Shown piece after piece: positions 46,198 to 55,353 of a stretch of 64,000 bases of DNA. Every line of letters begins with the position of its first letter. The stretch's first letter is position 1. The DNA is from Serinibacter salmoneus (GTDB taxonomy: Bacteria > Actinomycetota > Actinomycetes > Actinomycetales > Beutenbergiaceae): NCBI RefSeq assembly GCF_002563925.1, contig NZ_PDJD01000001.1:2610973-2674972 (forward strand), written 5' to 3'. The position numbers were made by a program, and so were the translations under genes. Below the pieces are notes generated by a model. The model was not told where the DNA came from. It was given only the letters and a program-made list of their open reading frames with translations, and did not search any database.

Positions 46198-47189
46198 TGA
46201 CGGCGCCAGACCGGGGCCCGGTGGCGGGTGAGCCGGGTGGCGACTGGCTCGATCAGTTCGTCACACCGTCCGCCCACCACCCCTCCCCGAGCCCGTCCGA
46301 GGTGCGCACTCTCCCGGCGGTACCCGCACCGTCGTCCGTCTACCGCAAGGCGGTCGTGGAGACCGGGCGGGCCGCGATGATGTCGACCCCGGAGGCCACC
46401 ACTCTGCCGGGGGTCGCCTTGCACGTGGCGGACCTGCGCCTGGACCGCGAGCGCCTGGACGCCTACGCCCACCTCGTGGGCGAGCGCGCGGGTGACACTG
46501 CGCCTCCCGGGTTCGTGCACATCAGTGTGTTCGGGATGCAGTTGGCCCTCATGGCCCGCACCGACTTCCCGCTGCCCATGCTCGGCATGGTGCACATCGC
46601 CAACCGGATCGAGCAGGTCCGCGCAGCGCGGGTGGATGAAGCACTCGAGGTCACCACGCACGCCACGAACCTGCTGGCACGCCCGGTGGGCTCCGCGGGG
46701 ACCGGCACCCAGGTGGACCTGGTGACACGGGTGCACGACTCCGCCGGGGAGCTGGTCTGGCGCGGCACCTCCACCTACCTCGCCGCTCGCACCGCACTTG
46801 CGGGCCTGGAGGTCGTGCAGCGCCCCGAGCGTCCCGCCGATGCGACCGACCTGGTCCCCACCGGGGGCTGGCACACCGCCAAGGCCGACACCCGCGCCTA
46901 CGCGGCGGTCTCCGGGGATCGCAACCCGATCCACCTGCACACCCTGGCCGCCAAGGCGATGGGGTTCCGCCGCACCATCGCGCACGGCATGGACTCCGCG
47001 GCCCGTGCCCTCGCGGCCCTCGGCCCCGCTCGGGGCGACCGGCTCGCGTGGGACGTCCAGTTCGCGGCACCGATCCTCGTGCCGGCGCGAGTGGCGGTGC
47101 GGGTCGAGCGAGACGCGACCGGCTCACGCACCACCGTGTGGCGGCCGAAGGACGGGCGCGTGCACCTGGTGTCCACGACCTCCGCCTGA
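46197..47189 (+). CDS. MaoC-family enoyl/3-hydroxyacyl dehydratase, HtdX-like
   Basis: 330-aa double-hotdog protein. The C-terminal hotdog has the hydratase-2 motif AAVSGDRNPIHLHTLAAKAM (about residues 238-257) with the Asp and His dyad. The N-terminal ~60 residues are a Pro/Ser-rich extension. Hydrates enoyl-CoA or dehydrates 3-hydroxyacyl-CoA, the step between FabG4 and the acyl-CoA dehydrogenase. ATG overlaps the fabG4-like stop. Confidence 0.92.
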   Translation: MTAPDRGPVAGEPGGDWLDQFVTPSAHHPSPSPSEVRTLPAVPAPSSVYRKAVVETGRAAMMSTPEATTLPGVALHVADLRLDRERLDAYAHLVGERAGDTAPPGFVHISVFGMQLALMARTDFPLPMLGMVHIANRIEQVRAARVDEALEVTTHATNLLARPVGSAGTGTQVDLVTRVHDSAGELVWRGTSTYLAARTALAGLEVVQRPERPADATDLVPTGGWHTAKADTRAYAAVSGDRNPIHLHTLAAKAMGFRRTIAHGMDSAARALAALGPARGDRLAWDVQFAAPILVPARVAVRVERDATGSRTTVWRPKDGRVHLVSTTSA

Positions 47190-47194
47190 GGAGC

Positions 47195-47240
47195 GCTCGC
47201 TCGGGCGTCCGCCGTGAACCCGGGCGGCACGCGAGCGAGC
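47195..47240. terminator. Terminator between convergent genes
   Basis: Outer arms GCTCGCTCG (47195-47203) and CGAGCGAGC (47232-47240) with inner GTCCGCC/GGGCGGCA pairing partly. Lies between the MaoC-like and unknown minus-strand genes and could serve both. Confidence 0.6.
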
Positions 47241-47275
47241 CGGCGCCCGTGAGTCACGCCACCGGTCGAGTGCCG

Positions 47276-48164
47276 TTACGTGTCGTGGCGCAACAGGCAC
47301 CAGGCCCGCTCGAACCGCGCGGTCGCGAGATCGGTGTCGCGCATCCAGACCTCCAGCCTCGTCCCCCGGGGGCAGACACCGGGAAGCGCACCCAGGTCCA
47401 GGTCGAGCAGGAGTGTGTGGTCGTCCCCGGCGGACACCGGGAGCACATCACGCACCAGTGGACGCGAGGTCGTCTCCCCCATCTCGGGGTAGCCGAAGGC
47501 GTGGCTGAATCCGCTCGCCTTCTTGCCCTGCCAGGCGGATCGCAGCGAGTCGCGTAACCTGCGAGCCCCCCGGGAGAGCCGTCGCGCTGAGGGGACTCGG
47601 CGCGCGCGCACGTCCGCCTCGGGCGGTGTGGTGAACCCCGCCTGCGGCACGAACCGCCGGCACAGTGCCGCGGTGGTCAGATCACCGGGCGGTGGGATCA
47701 GTGCGCCGGTCTCCACCTGAGGGACCCACCTCACCCGCCATGCGCCCCGGTGGGCATCGGCGGGGGAAGTCCCGGGGGTGATCAGATCGTGGAACACCTC
47801 CAGCATTCCCGTCTGGGGCAGCGGATCGGAGAAGCCGGGCCAGGTCGCCATGGCGCCACCGCACGCCAGCCCTGCGAGGAGTCGTAGGTCGAGGGCGAGC
47901 ACATGGTGCAGCGCCACCCCGTCCGCTCGGCGCGGCCACTCCTGAAGCGGGGCGACGGCACAGCAGCCGAACCAATTGACGGTCCGGCCCATCGACCAGC
48001 GGAATCGCACGTCATCGCCGTTGTCGAGGTGCTCCTCCCGGAACAGCACCGCCGGCGAGGCGGAGAGCTCTCCTCGACCCGTGCGATCCACCCATGCGCG
48101 CACCGCCGAGTAGGTGGGGGACTCGAGAAGACCGACCGCCGGGTTCCGCATGGCACCATCCATC
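47276..48164 (-). CDS. Unknown protein, about 295 aa
   Basis: I do not recognise this family. The frame is open from 48220; the ATG at 48162-48164 (MDGAMRNPAVGLLESPTYS) is taken as the start, without a good ribosome site. No signal peptide or membrane helix. Features: Trp-rich N half (VRFRWSMGRTVNWFGCCAVA, GAMATWPGFSDPLP), a basic stretch RARRVPSARRLSRGARRLRD (about 195-215), and a C-terminal part DHTLLLDLDLGALPGVCPRG and LEVWMRDTDLATARFERAW. Weak resemblance to cytosolic beta-sandwich proteins of the YwqG/DUF1963 sort is possible but not supported. Coding status is supported by high third-position GC. Confidence 0.6.
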
Positions 48165-48370
48165 GTCAGGGGTAGGTCGCCCGCACGGTACCGGGCACGT
48201 GGATCGCGACCGGCTGCCACATCGCGAGCGTCAATCAGGTGCCCCCTGACGCCTCATAGCGTGCCTTAGCCCTCCACGTCCCGCAAACGCTGTCCGCCGT
48301 GCGAGGGTCGCCACGTTCTCACAGTGCGGACGATCCTGGTCACGATTCGCAGGACGGCCCCGCCACTTCC

Positions 48371-48421
48371 TAGCGTGGCCACGTGACCCAGCACCTTCTC
48401 CCCCGCGGCGCCGCCCGGTGA
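48371..48421 (+). promoter_or_regulatory. Possible leaderless leader peptide before metN
   Basis: TAGCGT (48371-48376), a -10-like hexamer, is followed seven bases on by GTG (48383) opening a 12-codon frame (VTQHLLPRGAAR) whose TGA (48419-48421) overlaps the metN GTG. This suggests a leaderless transcript with a coupled mini-cistron. No Met or Cys codons, so not an obvious attenuator. Nothing else recognised in 48165-48370. Confidence 0.35.
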
Positions 48422-49425
48422 TCACTCTCGAGTCCGTCACCAAGCGCTTCGGCACCACCACGGCGCTGGACGCGGTGTCCCTGCACGTCGAACGCGGTGA
48501 GATCTACGGCGTGGTCGGCACCTCCGGCGCCGGCAAGTCGACCCTGATCCGCACCGTGAACGCCCTGGAGCGCCCCGACGCCGGGACCGTGACCGTGGCG
48601 GGGCACCGCATCACCGAACTCGACGACGCCGCGCTGCGCCGCTCCCGCCGCCACGCCGGGATGGTCTTCCAGCACTTCAACCTGCTGGCCGGGCGCACCG
48701 TGCGCGGGAACGTGGAGCTCGCGCTGGAGATCGCCGGCACCGAGCGGCGCCGCCGCACCGCGCGCGCCGAGGAGGTCCTGGACCTCGTGGGGCTCACCGA
48801 CCGCGCCACCCACTACCCCTCCCAGCTCTCCGGCGGGCAGAAGCAGCGCGTGGGCATCGCCCGCGCCCTGGCCACCCAGCCGGAGGTGCTGCTGCTGGAC
48901 GAGGCCACCTCGGCGCTGGACCCGGAGACCACGCGCTCCATCCTCGCGCTGCTGCGCCGGTTGCGCGATGAGCTCGGCCTCACGGTCATGCTCATCACGC
49001 ACGAGATGGACGTGGTGCGCACGGTGTGCGACTCCGCCACACTGCTGCAGCACGGCCGCGTGGTGGAGCAGGGCAGGCTCGCCGACCTGGTGGCGGCGCC
49101 CGGCTCACCCCTGACGCACGACCTCTTCCCCCTCGGACCGGCGACGGCGAGCGAGCACCCGGTCCTCGACCTCACCTTCCCCGGACCCATCGGTGCGCAG
49201 CCGGTCATCACCCAGCTCGCCCGCCGGCACGACATCGACATCGCGATCTCCGCGGCCTCGGCCGGCGCCGTCGGCGGCACCCGTGCCGGGCGGATCCGGG
49301 TGGAGCTGCTCGGGGACGGCGAGCGCAACGCGGCCGTCCTGGCCGATCTGCGTGCCCGGGGCGTCATCGTGGAGGATGCGGAGCCGCGAGGGACGGGCAC
49401 GACGACGCAGGAGGCCCGCGCATGA
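48418..49425 (+). CDS. metN: Methionine ABC transporter ATP-binding protein
   Basis: 335 aa, GTG start giving ITLESVTKRFGTTTALDAVS. Walker A VGTSGAGKSTLIR, signature LSGGQKQRVGIARAL, Walker B LLLDEATSALDPET, and H-loop LITHEMD. A C-terminal NIL domain (about residues 250-330: VLDLTFPGPIGAQPVITQLARRHDIDIAIS) marks it as MetN and binds methionine to inhibit transport (known for E. coli MetN). Overlaps metI (ATGA). Part of metN-metI-metQ. Confidence 0.95.
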   Translation: MITLESVTKRFGTTTALDAVSLHVERGEIYGVVGTSGAGKSTLIRTVNALERPDAGTVTVAGHRITELDDAALRRSRRHAGMVFQHFNLLAGRTVRGNVELALEIAGTERRRRTARAEEVLDLVGLTDRATHYPSQLSGGQKQRVGIARALATQPEVLLLDEATSALDPETTRSILALLRRLRDELGLTVMLITHEMDVVRTVCDSATLLQHGRVVEQGRLADLVAAPGSPLTHDLFPLGPATASEHPVLDLTFPGPIGAQPVITQLARRHDIDIAISAASAGAVGGTRAGRIRVELLGDGERNAAVLADLRARGVIVEDAEPRGTGTTTQEARA

Positions 49426-50147
49426 CCGGCACCCAGGACCCCGGCTACTGGGGCGACCTGTTCTCCATCCTCCTGCTCGGCACCGGGCAGACCCTCTACA
49501 TGGTGGGCGTCGCGCTCGTGGCGACGATCGTCGTCGGGCTCCCCCTCGGGGTGGTCCTGGTGGGGACCGAACCGGGGCGCTACCTGGACCGGATCGCCGG
49601 TTCCCGGCGCCTGTCCGCGGTGATCCACGCCGTGCTGGAACTGCTGGTCAACATCGGCCGCTCGGTGCCGTTCGTCATCCTCATGATCGCCCTCATCCCC
49701 TTCACCCGATGGCTGGTGGGCTCCTTCATCGGCACCACGGCCGCGATCGTGCCGCTCGCGGTGGTCGCCATCCCGTTCTTCGCGCGGATGGTGGAGATCG
49801 CGATCAAGGAGGTCGATCCCGGCAAGGTCGAGGCCGCCGAGTCCCTCGGGGCCACCCGCTGGCAGGTGGTGACCAAGGTGCTCATCCCGGAGTCCCTGTC
49901 CCCGATGATCCTGGGCCTGTCCACCACCGTGACCTCGATCATCAACTTCTCGGCCATGGTCGGTGTCGTCTCCGGCGGCGGCCTCGGGGATGTCGCCATC
50001 CGGTACGGCTACCAGCGCTACGACACGATCTACATGGTCGCCGTCATCGTCATCATCTTCGCCATCGTGATGATCCTGCAGGGGATCGCGACGGCGCTGG
50101 CCCGGCGGTACGCCCGCGGGCCCCGGGTCGCGGCACGCACCGCCTGA
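49422..50147 (+). CDS. metI: Methionine ABC transporter permease
   Basis: 241-aa membrane permease with about five helices. EAA-loop KVEAAESLGATRWQVVTKVLIPESL; MetI-type GGGLGDVAIRYGYQRYDT near the C terminus. Forms the homodimeric channel with two MetN. Start overlaps the metN stop. Confidence 0.95.
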   Translation: MTGTQDPGYWGDLFSILLLGTGQTLYMVGVALVATIVVGLPLGVVLVGTEPGRYLDRIAGSRRLSAVIHAVLELLVNIGRSVPFVILMIALIPFTRWLVGSFIGTTAAIVPLAVVAIPFFARMVEIAIKEVDPGKVEAAESLGATRWQVVTKVLIPESLSPMILGLSTTVTSIINFSAMVGVVSGGGLGDVAIRYGYQRYDTIYMVAVIVIIFAIVMILQGIATALARRYARGPRVAARTA

Positions 50148-50213
50148 CCCACCTCCCACCCCCTCTCGCCACCCCACCCGTCCGCGCGACGGGCCGACCA
50201 CCTGGAGACACCC

Positions 50214-51044
50214 ATGACCACGACCCTGCGCCGCGCCGCCCTGACCGCGACCGCCGCCGCCACCGCCCTCGTCCTCGCCGCGTGCGGTAGCGACAGCAGC
50301 ACCGACGCGGAGTCCGGATCCGGCGAGGAGGGCCTCGGCACGCTGCGCGTGGGTGCCCTGCAGACCCCCGCCGGGGACATGCTGGAGTTCCTCGAGCCCG
50401 CCGCCGCCGAGGCCGGGTTGGAGATCGAGTTCGTCGCCTTCACCGACTACAACACCCCCAACCAGGCGCTCGCGGACGGCTCGATCGAGGCGAACCTGTT
50501 CCAGAACGCCACCTTCATGGAGACCTTCAACACCGAGACCGGCAACGAGCTGGTCAGTGTGGGCGAGGCGTACCTGCCGAGCTCGGCGTTCTACTCCGAG
50601 AGCCTCACCGACATCGCCGACCTGCCGGACGGCGCCACGGTCGCGATCCCGAACGACCCGACCAACGAGGGTCGCGCGCTGTGGCTGCTGTCCACCGAGG
50701 GGATCATCGAGATCGCCGACGGCGCCACCACCCCGGCCGACATCACCTCCAACCCGCGCAACCTGGAGTTCGTGGAGATCGAGAACGCCACGCTCCCGCA
50801 GGCCGTGCCGGATGTGGACACCGCGTTCGTGACGATCACCTTCGCGCTGCCCGCGGGGCTCACGGGGGACGACGCGATCCTGCTGGAGCCCTCGGACTCC
50901 CCGTACTTCAACGTGCTGGCCACCACGCCTGACCTGGCCGAGGACGAGCGCGTGACCGCGCTGTACGACCTCCTGGTGAGCGAGGAGATGGCCGAGTACC
51001 AGCTGGAGACCTGGGGCGGCCTCGTGGTCCCCGCCGGCCAGTAG
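50214..51044 (+). CDS. metQ: Methionine-binding lipoprotein MetQ/NlpA
   Basis: 276-aa substrate-binding lipoprotein. Signal ALTATAAATALVLAAC with lipobox Cys about residue 24, then Ser/Glu-rich spacer and the NlpA domain: VGALQTPAGDMLEFL, FVAFTDYNTPNQALADGSIE, NLFQNATFMETF, ALYDLLVSEEMAEY. Sixty-six bases downstream of metI, behind GGAGACACCC. Delivers methionine (D or L) to MetNI. Its stop is only 6 bases from the convergent glycerate kinase stop. Confidence 0.95.
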   Translation: MTTTLRRAALTATAAATALVLAACGSDSSTDAESGSGEEGLGTLRVGALQTPAGDMLEFLEPAAAEAGLEIEFVAFTDYNTPNQALADGSIEANLFQNATFMETFNTETGNELVSVGEAYLPSSAFYSESLTDIADLPDGATVAIPNDPTNEGRALWLLSTEGIIEIADGATTPADITSNPRNLEFVEIENATLPQAVPDVDTAFVTITFALPAGLTGDDAILLEPSDSPYFNVLATTPDLAEDERVTALYDLLVSEEMAEYQLETWGGLVVPAGQ

Positions 51045-51050
51045 CCGCGC

Positions 51051-52166
51051 TCACCGCGCCAGGCGCACCACCTGGCCGGTGACCCGCGCGAGGTCCGCCG
51101 CCGCAGCCTCCGGGCGCATCGCCTCCGCGAGCGGGCGCGGCCCGGGCTGGATCGCCAGGACCGCGTCGAACGGCTCAACCCGTTCCGGTCCCGTCTCGAC
51201 GGCGCCCGCCAGGGCGATCACGCGCGCGACACCGGCCGCTCGCGCCAGGCGAGCGACGCCGTCGGGCACCTTGCCCAGGGCCGACTGTGCATCCAGCCGC
51301 CCCTCCCCCGTGATCACCAGGTCGGCGCCGACCAGCGCAGCCGGGAGGTCGACCTCGGCGGCAACCCGTTCGATGCCGCCCACCAGGCAGGCCCCGAGGG
51401 CCGCGAGCGCCGCGCCGAGGCCTCCGGCCGCACCCGCGCCCGGGAGATCGGCGACGGCGTGGCCGGCCTCGGCAAGGGCCTGCGCCCAGGCGGTCATCGC
51501 CTCCTCCAGCAACTCCACCTGAGCCGGGTCCGCTCCCTTCTGCGGCCCGAACATCCGGGCGGCGCCATGCGCACCGAGCAGCGGGCTGGTGACGTCGCTG
51601 AGGACCTCGACCTCGATGCCCAGGTGCGCCGGGAGTTCGACCCGCACCGGTCGGCGAAGGAGGGGGTTGTGCCCCGGACGCGGCAGGATCTGTGCACCCG
51701 AGGCGTCCCACAGCCGCGCGCCGAGGGCGAGCAGCATCCCCGTGCCCCCGTCGGTGCACGCGCTGCCGCCCAGGCCGACCAGGACCCTGCGGGCTCCCGA
51801 GGCGCGGACCTGCTCGAGCTGTCCCCCCAGACCCGCGGAGGAGGCGCGGGCAGGGAGCGCGGAATCGGCGTGCTGGTCGGCGAGTCCGAGCGTGGCGGCC
51901 GCCTCGAGCACCGCCGTGCCGCCAGGGAGGAGACCCCACGCCGCCATGGTCTCGCGGCCGATCGCGTCCACGGCAGGTTCCAGGAGGGTCCGGCCTCCGC
52001 GTGCGGCGACGATGGCTGCCACGGTGCCCTCACCGCCGTCGGCCATCGGCGCGAGCACGACCTGGGCGGCAGAGTCGGCCGCGAGCACGCCGGTGCGCAC
52101 CGCCTCACAGGCCTGCTCGGCGGACAGCGAGCCCTTGAAGGAGTCCATCGCCACGACGACTCTCAT
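51051..52166 (-). CDS. Glycerate kinase (GlxK/GarK family)
   Basis: Phosphorylates D-glycerate with ATP to 2- or 3-phosphoglycerate. 371 aa from 52164-52166 (MRVVVAMDSFKGSLSAEQA), overlapping the phosphorylase stop by 4 bases; a start three codons upstream is also open. Motifs GLGGSACTDGGTGMLLAL, SDVTSPLLGAHGAA, FGPQKGA and VITGEGRLDAQSALGKVP. Coupling to a GH13_18 phosphorylase is the key clue that the phosphorylase releases glycerate. Confidence 0.94.
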   Translation of the reverse strand: MRVVVAMDSFKGSLSAEQACEAVRTGVLAADSAAQVVLAPMADGGEGTVAAIVAARGGRTLLEPAVDAIGRETMAAWGLLPGGTAVLEAAATLGLADQHADSALPARASSAGLGGQLEQVRASGARRVLVGLGGSACTDGGTGMLLALGARLWDASGAQILPRPGHNPLLRRPVRVELPAHLGIEVEVLSDVTSPLLGAHGAARMFGPQKGADPAQVELLEEAMTAWAQALAEAGHAVADLPGAGAAGGLGAALAALGACLVGGIERVAAEVDLPAALVGADLVITGEGRLDAQSALGKVPDGVARLARAAGVARVIALAGAVETGPERVEPFDAVLAIQPGPRPLAEAMRPEAAAADLARVTGQVVRLAR

Positions 52167-53869
52167 CGCAGCCACACCACCTGATCGGGGGCAAGCACGA
52201 GGGAGTCGACCTGCTCGCCCGTGAGGAGGTCGCGGCCGCCGAGGGCGGGCAGCGCGACGTCCCGGCGCGAGACGTTGACGAGCACCGTCACAGCATCCTT
52301 CCCGCTTCCTCGCCGCAGCGCGAAGACCTCCTCGCCCAGGTCCAGGACCTCCTGTGGCGAGTAGGGCGAGAACGCGGCGTTGCGCGCCCGGACCCTCAGG
52401 AGGTGGCGGATCCCCTCGAGGATGCCGCGCCGTCGAGGGTCGGTTTCGACCTCGTGCGCCAACGCATCGGCATCGAGCCGCTCCCGGTTGATGCGGCGGT
52501 TGATCCCGGACTCCCGCATGCCCTCGATATCGCTCCCGGACCCGAACATCGAGTGATAGTAGATCGCGGGGACGCCCACCATGCTCACCAGGATGGCGTG
52601 CGCGGCCAGTGCGCGCCGCACCACCAGTGCGGTGTCCTCGGCCTCGCGCGGGTCCACGAGGGCGTCGATGTAGGCGATGTTGAGCTCGTAGACCGACTGC
52701 TCACCATCGGGGCCGGTGGCGTAGTTGGCGCGACCGCCCCGTTCCAGCGCTCGATCGGCGAGCGCCTGAGCCTGCGACGGCTCCAGGATCCCCTGGACCG
52801 GACGCATGCCGATGCCGTCGTGGCTGGCGAGGAAGTTGAACCAGGTGGCCTGGCCGCCCAGGTCCTCCAGGGAGGCGGCCCACCGGCTCAGTCGCTCGCT
52901 CGAGCCCGCGAGGAAGGTGTGCAGGACCAGGGGCGGGAGCGCGAACTGATAGACCATGTGCGCCTCGTCGCTGCCGTTGCCGAGGTAGGTCACGTTGTCA
53001 GCGTGCGGCACGTTGGTCTCGGTCAGCAGCCGGGCGCCGGGGGCGACCTCGTCCACGAGCGCGCGCCACATCTTGATGATGGCGTGGGTCGCGGGATGGT
53101 GCAGGCAGGTGGTGCCGCTCGCCTTCCACAGGAAGCCGATCGCGTCCAGCCGGATCGTGGTGGCACCCGCCGCGAGATAGCCGAGCAGCACGTCGGTGAG
53201 GTCGAGGAGCGTGGGGACGTTCGCCGCGTTCACGTCCACCTGGTCGGGGCCGAAGGTGGTCCACACGGCCACCTCCTCGCCGTCGGCGCGGGTGAAGGGC
53301 GTGAGCAGTGGAGTCGTGCGGGGGCGCACCACGCGAGTGAGGTCCATGCCCCCGGGGGTCACGTAGTAGTCGCGATACCGCTCCTCACCTGCCAGCCATC
53401 CGGTGAACCAGGTGCTGGACGCGGAGGTGTGGTTGGCCACGAAGTCGAGCATGACGGCGTACCCGCGTCCGAGCGCGGCCACGTCCTCCCAGTCCCCGAG
53501 ATCGGGATCGATCCGGCGGTAGTCCACCACGGCGAATCCGTCGTCGGACGTCCACGGGAAGATCGGCAGCAGGTGCACGTCCGAGACGGTGTCGGCGAGA
53601 TGGTGCCGCACGACGTCGGCGAGCGTGACCAAGGGCCGCTGCCCCGGGCGGCGGAAGGAGTCACCGTAGGCGATCAGGTACGCGGTGGCCTGATCCATCG
53701 CGGGCCGCGGCCCCGCCAGGAGCGGTCGGTAGCGCTCGGCGAGTTCGATCAGCCCCGCCACCAGCCGCGCCGTGCGTTCGCCGTCGTCGGCGAAGAGCAC
53801 CTCGGCGTGCTCGGTCAGTCTCCTCGTCAGTTGGTCCAGGGCACTCGGGCGTGCATCTGTGTGGCTCAC
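52163..53869 (-). CDS. GH13 subfamily 18 sugar phosphorylase, probably glucosylglycerate phosphorylase
   Basis: 568-aa alpha-retaining phosphorylase. Catalytic nucleophile Asp242 (IRLDAIGFLWK), acid/base Glu284 (LLTETNVPHADNVTYL) and transition-state Asp351 (LASHDGIGMRP). GH13_18 includes sucrose, sucrose-6'-phosphate, glucosylglycerol and glucosylglycerate phosphorylases; the GTTCLHHPATH and NGSDEAHMVYQFALPP stretches are of the type seen in the YcjM/glucosylglycerate group, and the following glycerate kinase supports (R)-2-O-alpha-glucosylglycerate + Pi giving glucose-1-phosphate + D-glycerate. Specificity is inference. Cytosolic, no signal peptide. Divergent from the transporter operon across a 95-base region with an operator-like palindrome. 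Confidence 0.88.
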   Translation of the reverse strand: MSHTDARPSALDQLTRRLTEHAEVLFADDGERTARLVAGLIELAERYRPLLAGPRPAMDQATAYLIAYGDSFRRPGQRPLVTLADVVRHHLADTVSDVHLLPIFPWTSDDGFAVVDYRRIDPDLGDWEDVAALGRGYAVMLDFVANHTSASSTWFTGWLAGEERYRDYYVTPGGMDLTRVVRPRTTPLLTPFTRADGEEVAVWTTFGPDQVDVNAANVPTLLDLTDVLLGYLAAGATTIRLDAIGFLWKASGTTCLHHPATHAIIKMWRALVDEVAPGARLLTETNVPHADNVTYLGNGSDEAHMVYQFALPPLVLHTFLAGSSERLSRWAASLEDLGGQATWFNFLASHDGIGMRPVQGILEPSQAQALADRALERGGRANYATGPDGEQSVYELNIAYIDALVDPREAEDTALVVRRALAAHAILVSMVGVPAIYYHSMFGSGSDIEGMRESGINRRINRERLDADALAHEVETDPRRRGILEGIRHLLRVRARNAAFSPYSPQEVLDLGEEVFALRRGSGKDAVTVLVNVSRRDVALPALGGRDLLTGEQVDSLVLAPDQVVWLR

Positions 53870-53902
53870 CGCGCTCCTTCACTCTCGTCGTTGAGCATCT
53901 TG

Positions 53903-53919
53903 TGTATGGATGGTATACA
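53903..53919. promoter_or_regulatory. Operator-like palindrome in divergent promoter
   Basis: TGTAT-N7-ATACA in an AT-rich island (TTGTGTATGGATGGTATACA) between the divergent phosphorylase and binding-protein genes, the only such region nearby. A likely site for the ROK repressor of this cluster or another regulator. Confidence 0.55.
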
Positions 53920-53964
53920 TATCTTCACTGTTCCACCAGATCACTCAAGGAAGAGAGATTCGCC

Positions 53965-55353
53965 GTGAATCCACGTCGTTATCGATCACTCGTCGCCGTC
54001 GCCGCCATCGGGGCGCTCGGCCTGACCGCCTGCGGATCGGGGGAGATCGCAGGCCGGGAGTCCGACGGCTCCCTGTTGGTGTGGAGCCTCGAGGTGCAAC
54101 CCGACCGGGTCGCCGCCACCGAGGCCGTCATCGCGGAGTACACCGCCGCCACCGGTATCGAGGTCGAGCTCGTTCCGGTCCAGGAGGACCAGGTCTCCCA
54201 GCTCATGTCCGCAGCCGCGCTCTCGGGAGAACTGCCCGACGTCGTGGGCTCGGTCAGCCTCGGCCTGGTGCGCTCCTTCGCCCTGGACGACTACCTCAAC
54301 GGCGATGCCGCGGCCGAGGTGATCGAGAACCTCGATGCGAGCACCTGGAATGCCTCCGCGCTCGAGCTCACCCAGGACGACGGCGAGCAGCTCAGCGTCC
54401 CCAGCGATGCCTGGGCCCAGATCCTGGCCTACCGCACCGACGTCTTCGAGGAGGCGGGCCTGGCGGCCCCCGACACCTACGAGGCGCTGCTGACGGCGGC
54501 ACAGGAACTCACCGGCGACGGCAACTACGGCATCTCGCTGGCCACCGACGCCTCCAACCCCTTCACCCAGCAGACCTTCGAGGCGCTCGCCCTCGGGAAC
54601 GACTGCCAGATGGTGAACGACGCCGGCGAGGCCACCCTGGACAGCCCGGAGTGCACCGCGGCCATCGAGCTGTACGCCCAGCTCAGCCAGGACTTCTCGC
54701 CGTCCGGCACCCAGACCGTGGAGTCCACCCGCGCCTCCTACTTCTCCGGCCAGGCGGCCATGACGATCTGGTCCACCTTCCTGCTGGACGAGATGGCCGG
54801 CCTGCGCGACGACGCCGCACCCTCCTGCGAGGAGTGCACCGAGAGCGACTACCTGGCGCAGAACACCGGCATCGTGCCGCTAATCACCGGACCGGACGCG
54901 GACGGGAATGCCTCCGCATACGGCGAGATGACCTCCTGGGTGATCACCTCCAGCGCCCCGCAGGAGGACGCCGTGGGCTTCGTGGAGTTCATGCTGAGCG
55001 ACGGGTACGCGGGGTGGTTCGGGATGGCACCGGAGGGCAAGTTCCCCGTGCGCAACGGGACCGCCGAGAACCCGACCGAGTACGTCGACACCTGGACCAC
55101 CCTGCCGGCCGGTGTGGACACCAAGCTCCCGCTCGCGGAGGTCTACAGCGCCGAGACGATCGACCAGATCACCTCCACCGCCAGCAACATCGGGCGCTGG
55201 GCGCTGCCCCAGGGGCAGGGTGAACTCCTGGGACCGCTGACCGCCGAACTGCCGTTCGCCAAGGCCCTGGCCGACCTCTCCACGGGGTCGATCGACGTGG
55301 CCACCGCGCAGCAGCAGATGCAGGACGCCGTCGCCGAGGCCGCATCCAACTGA
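53965..55353 (+). CDS. Sugar ABC transporter substrate-binding lipoprotein
   Basis: 462-aa family 1 solute-binding protein. Start GTG at 53965 behind AAGGAAGAG; upstream frame lacks similarity. Signal with lipobox LGLTAC (Cys about residue 23). Mature part has VWSLEVQPDRVAATEAVIAEY, a MalE-like pattern, PSDAWAQILAYRTDVFEEAG and SYFSGQAAMTIWSTFL. Probably binds a glucoside delivered to the phosphorylase. First gene of SBP-permease-permease-ROK-hydrolase; no ATPase gene, as usual for CUT1 importers sharing an MsmK/UgpC ATPase. Confidence 0.92.
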   Translation: MNPRRYRSLVAVAAIGALGLTACGSGEIAGRESDGSLLVWSLEVQPDRVAATEAVIAEYTAATGIEVELVPVQEDQVSQLMSAAALSGELPDVVGSVSLGLVRSFALDDYLNGDAAAEVIENLDASTWNASALELTQDDGEQLSVPSDAWAQILAYRTDVFEEAGLAAPDTYEALLTAAQELTGDGNYGISLATDASNPFTQQTFEALALGNDCQMVNDAGEATLDSPECTAAIELYAQLSQDFSPSGTQTVESTRASYFSGQAAMTIWSTFLLDEMAGLRDDAAPSCEECTESDYLAQNTGIVPLITGPDADGNASAYGEMTSWVITSSAPQEDAVGFVEFMLSDGYAGWFGMAPEGKFPVRNGTAENPTEYVDTWTTLPAGVDTKLPLAEVYSAETIDQITSTASNIGRWALPQGQGELLGPLTAELPFAKALADLSTGSIDVATAQQQMQDAVAEAASN

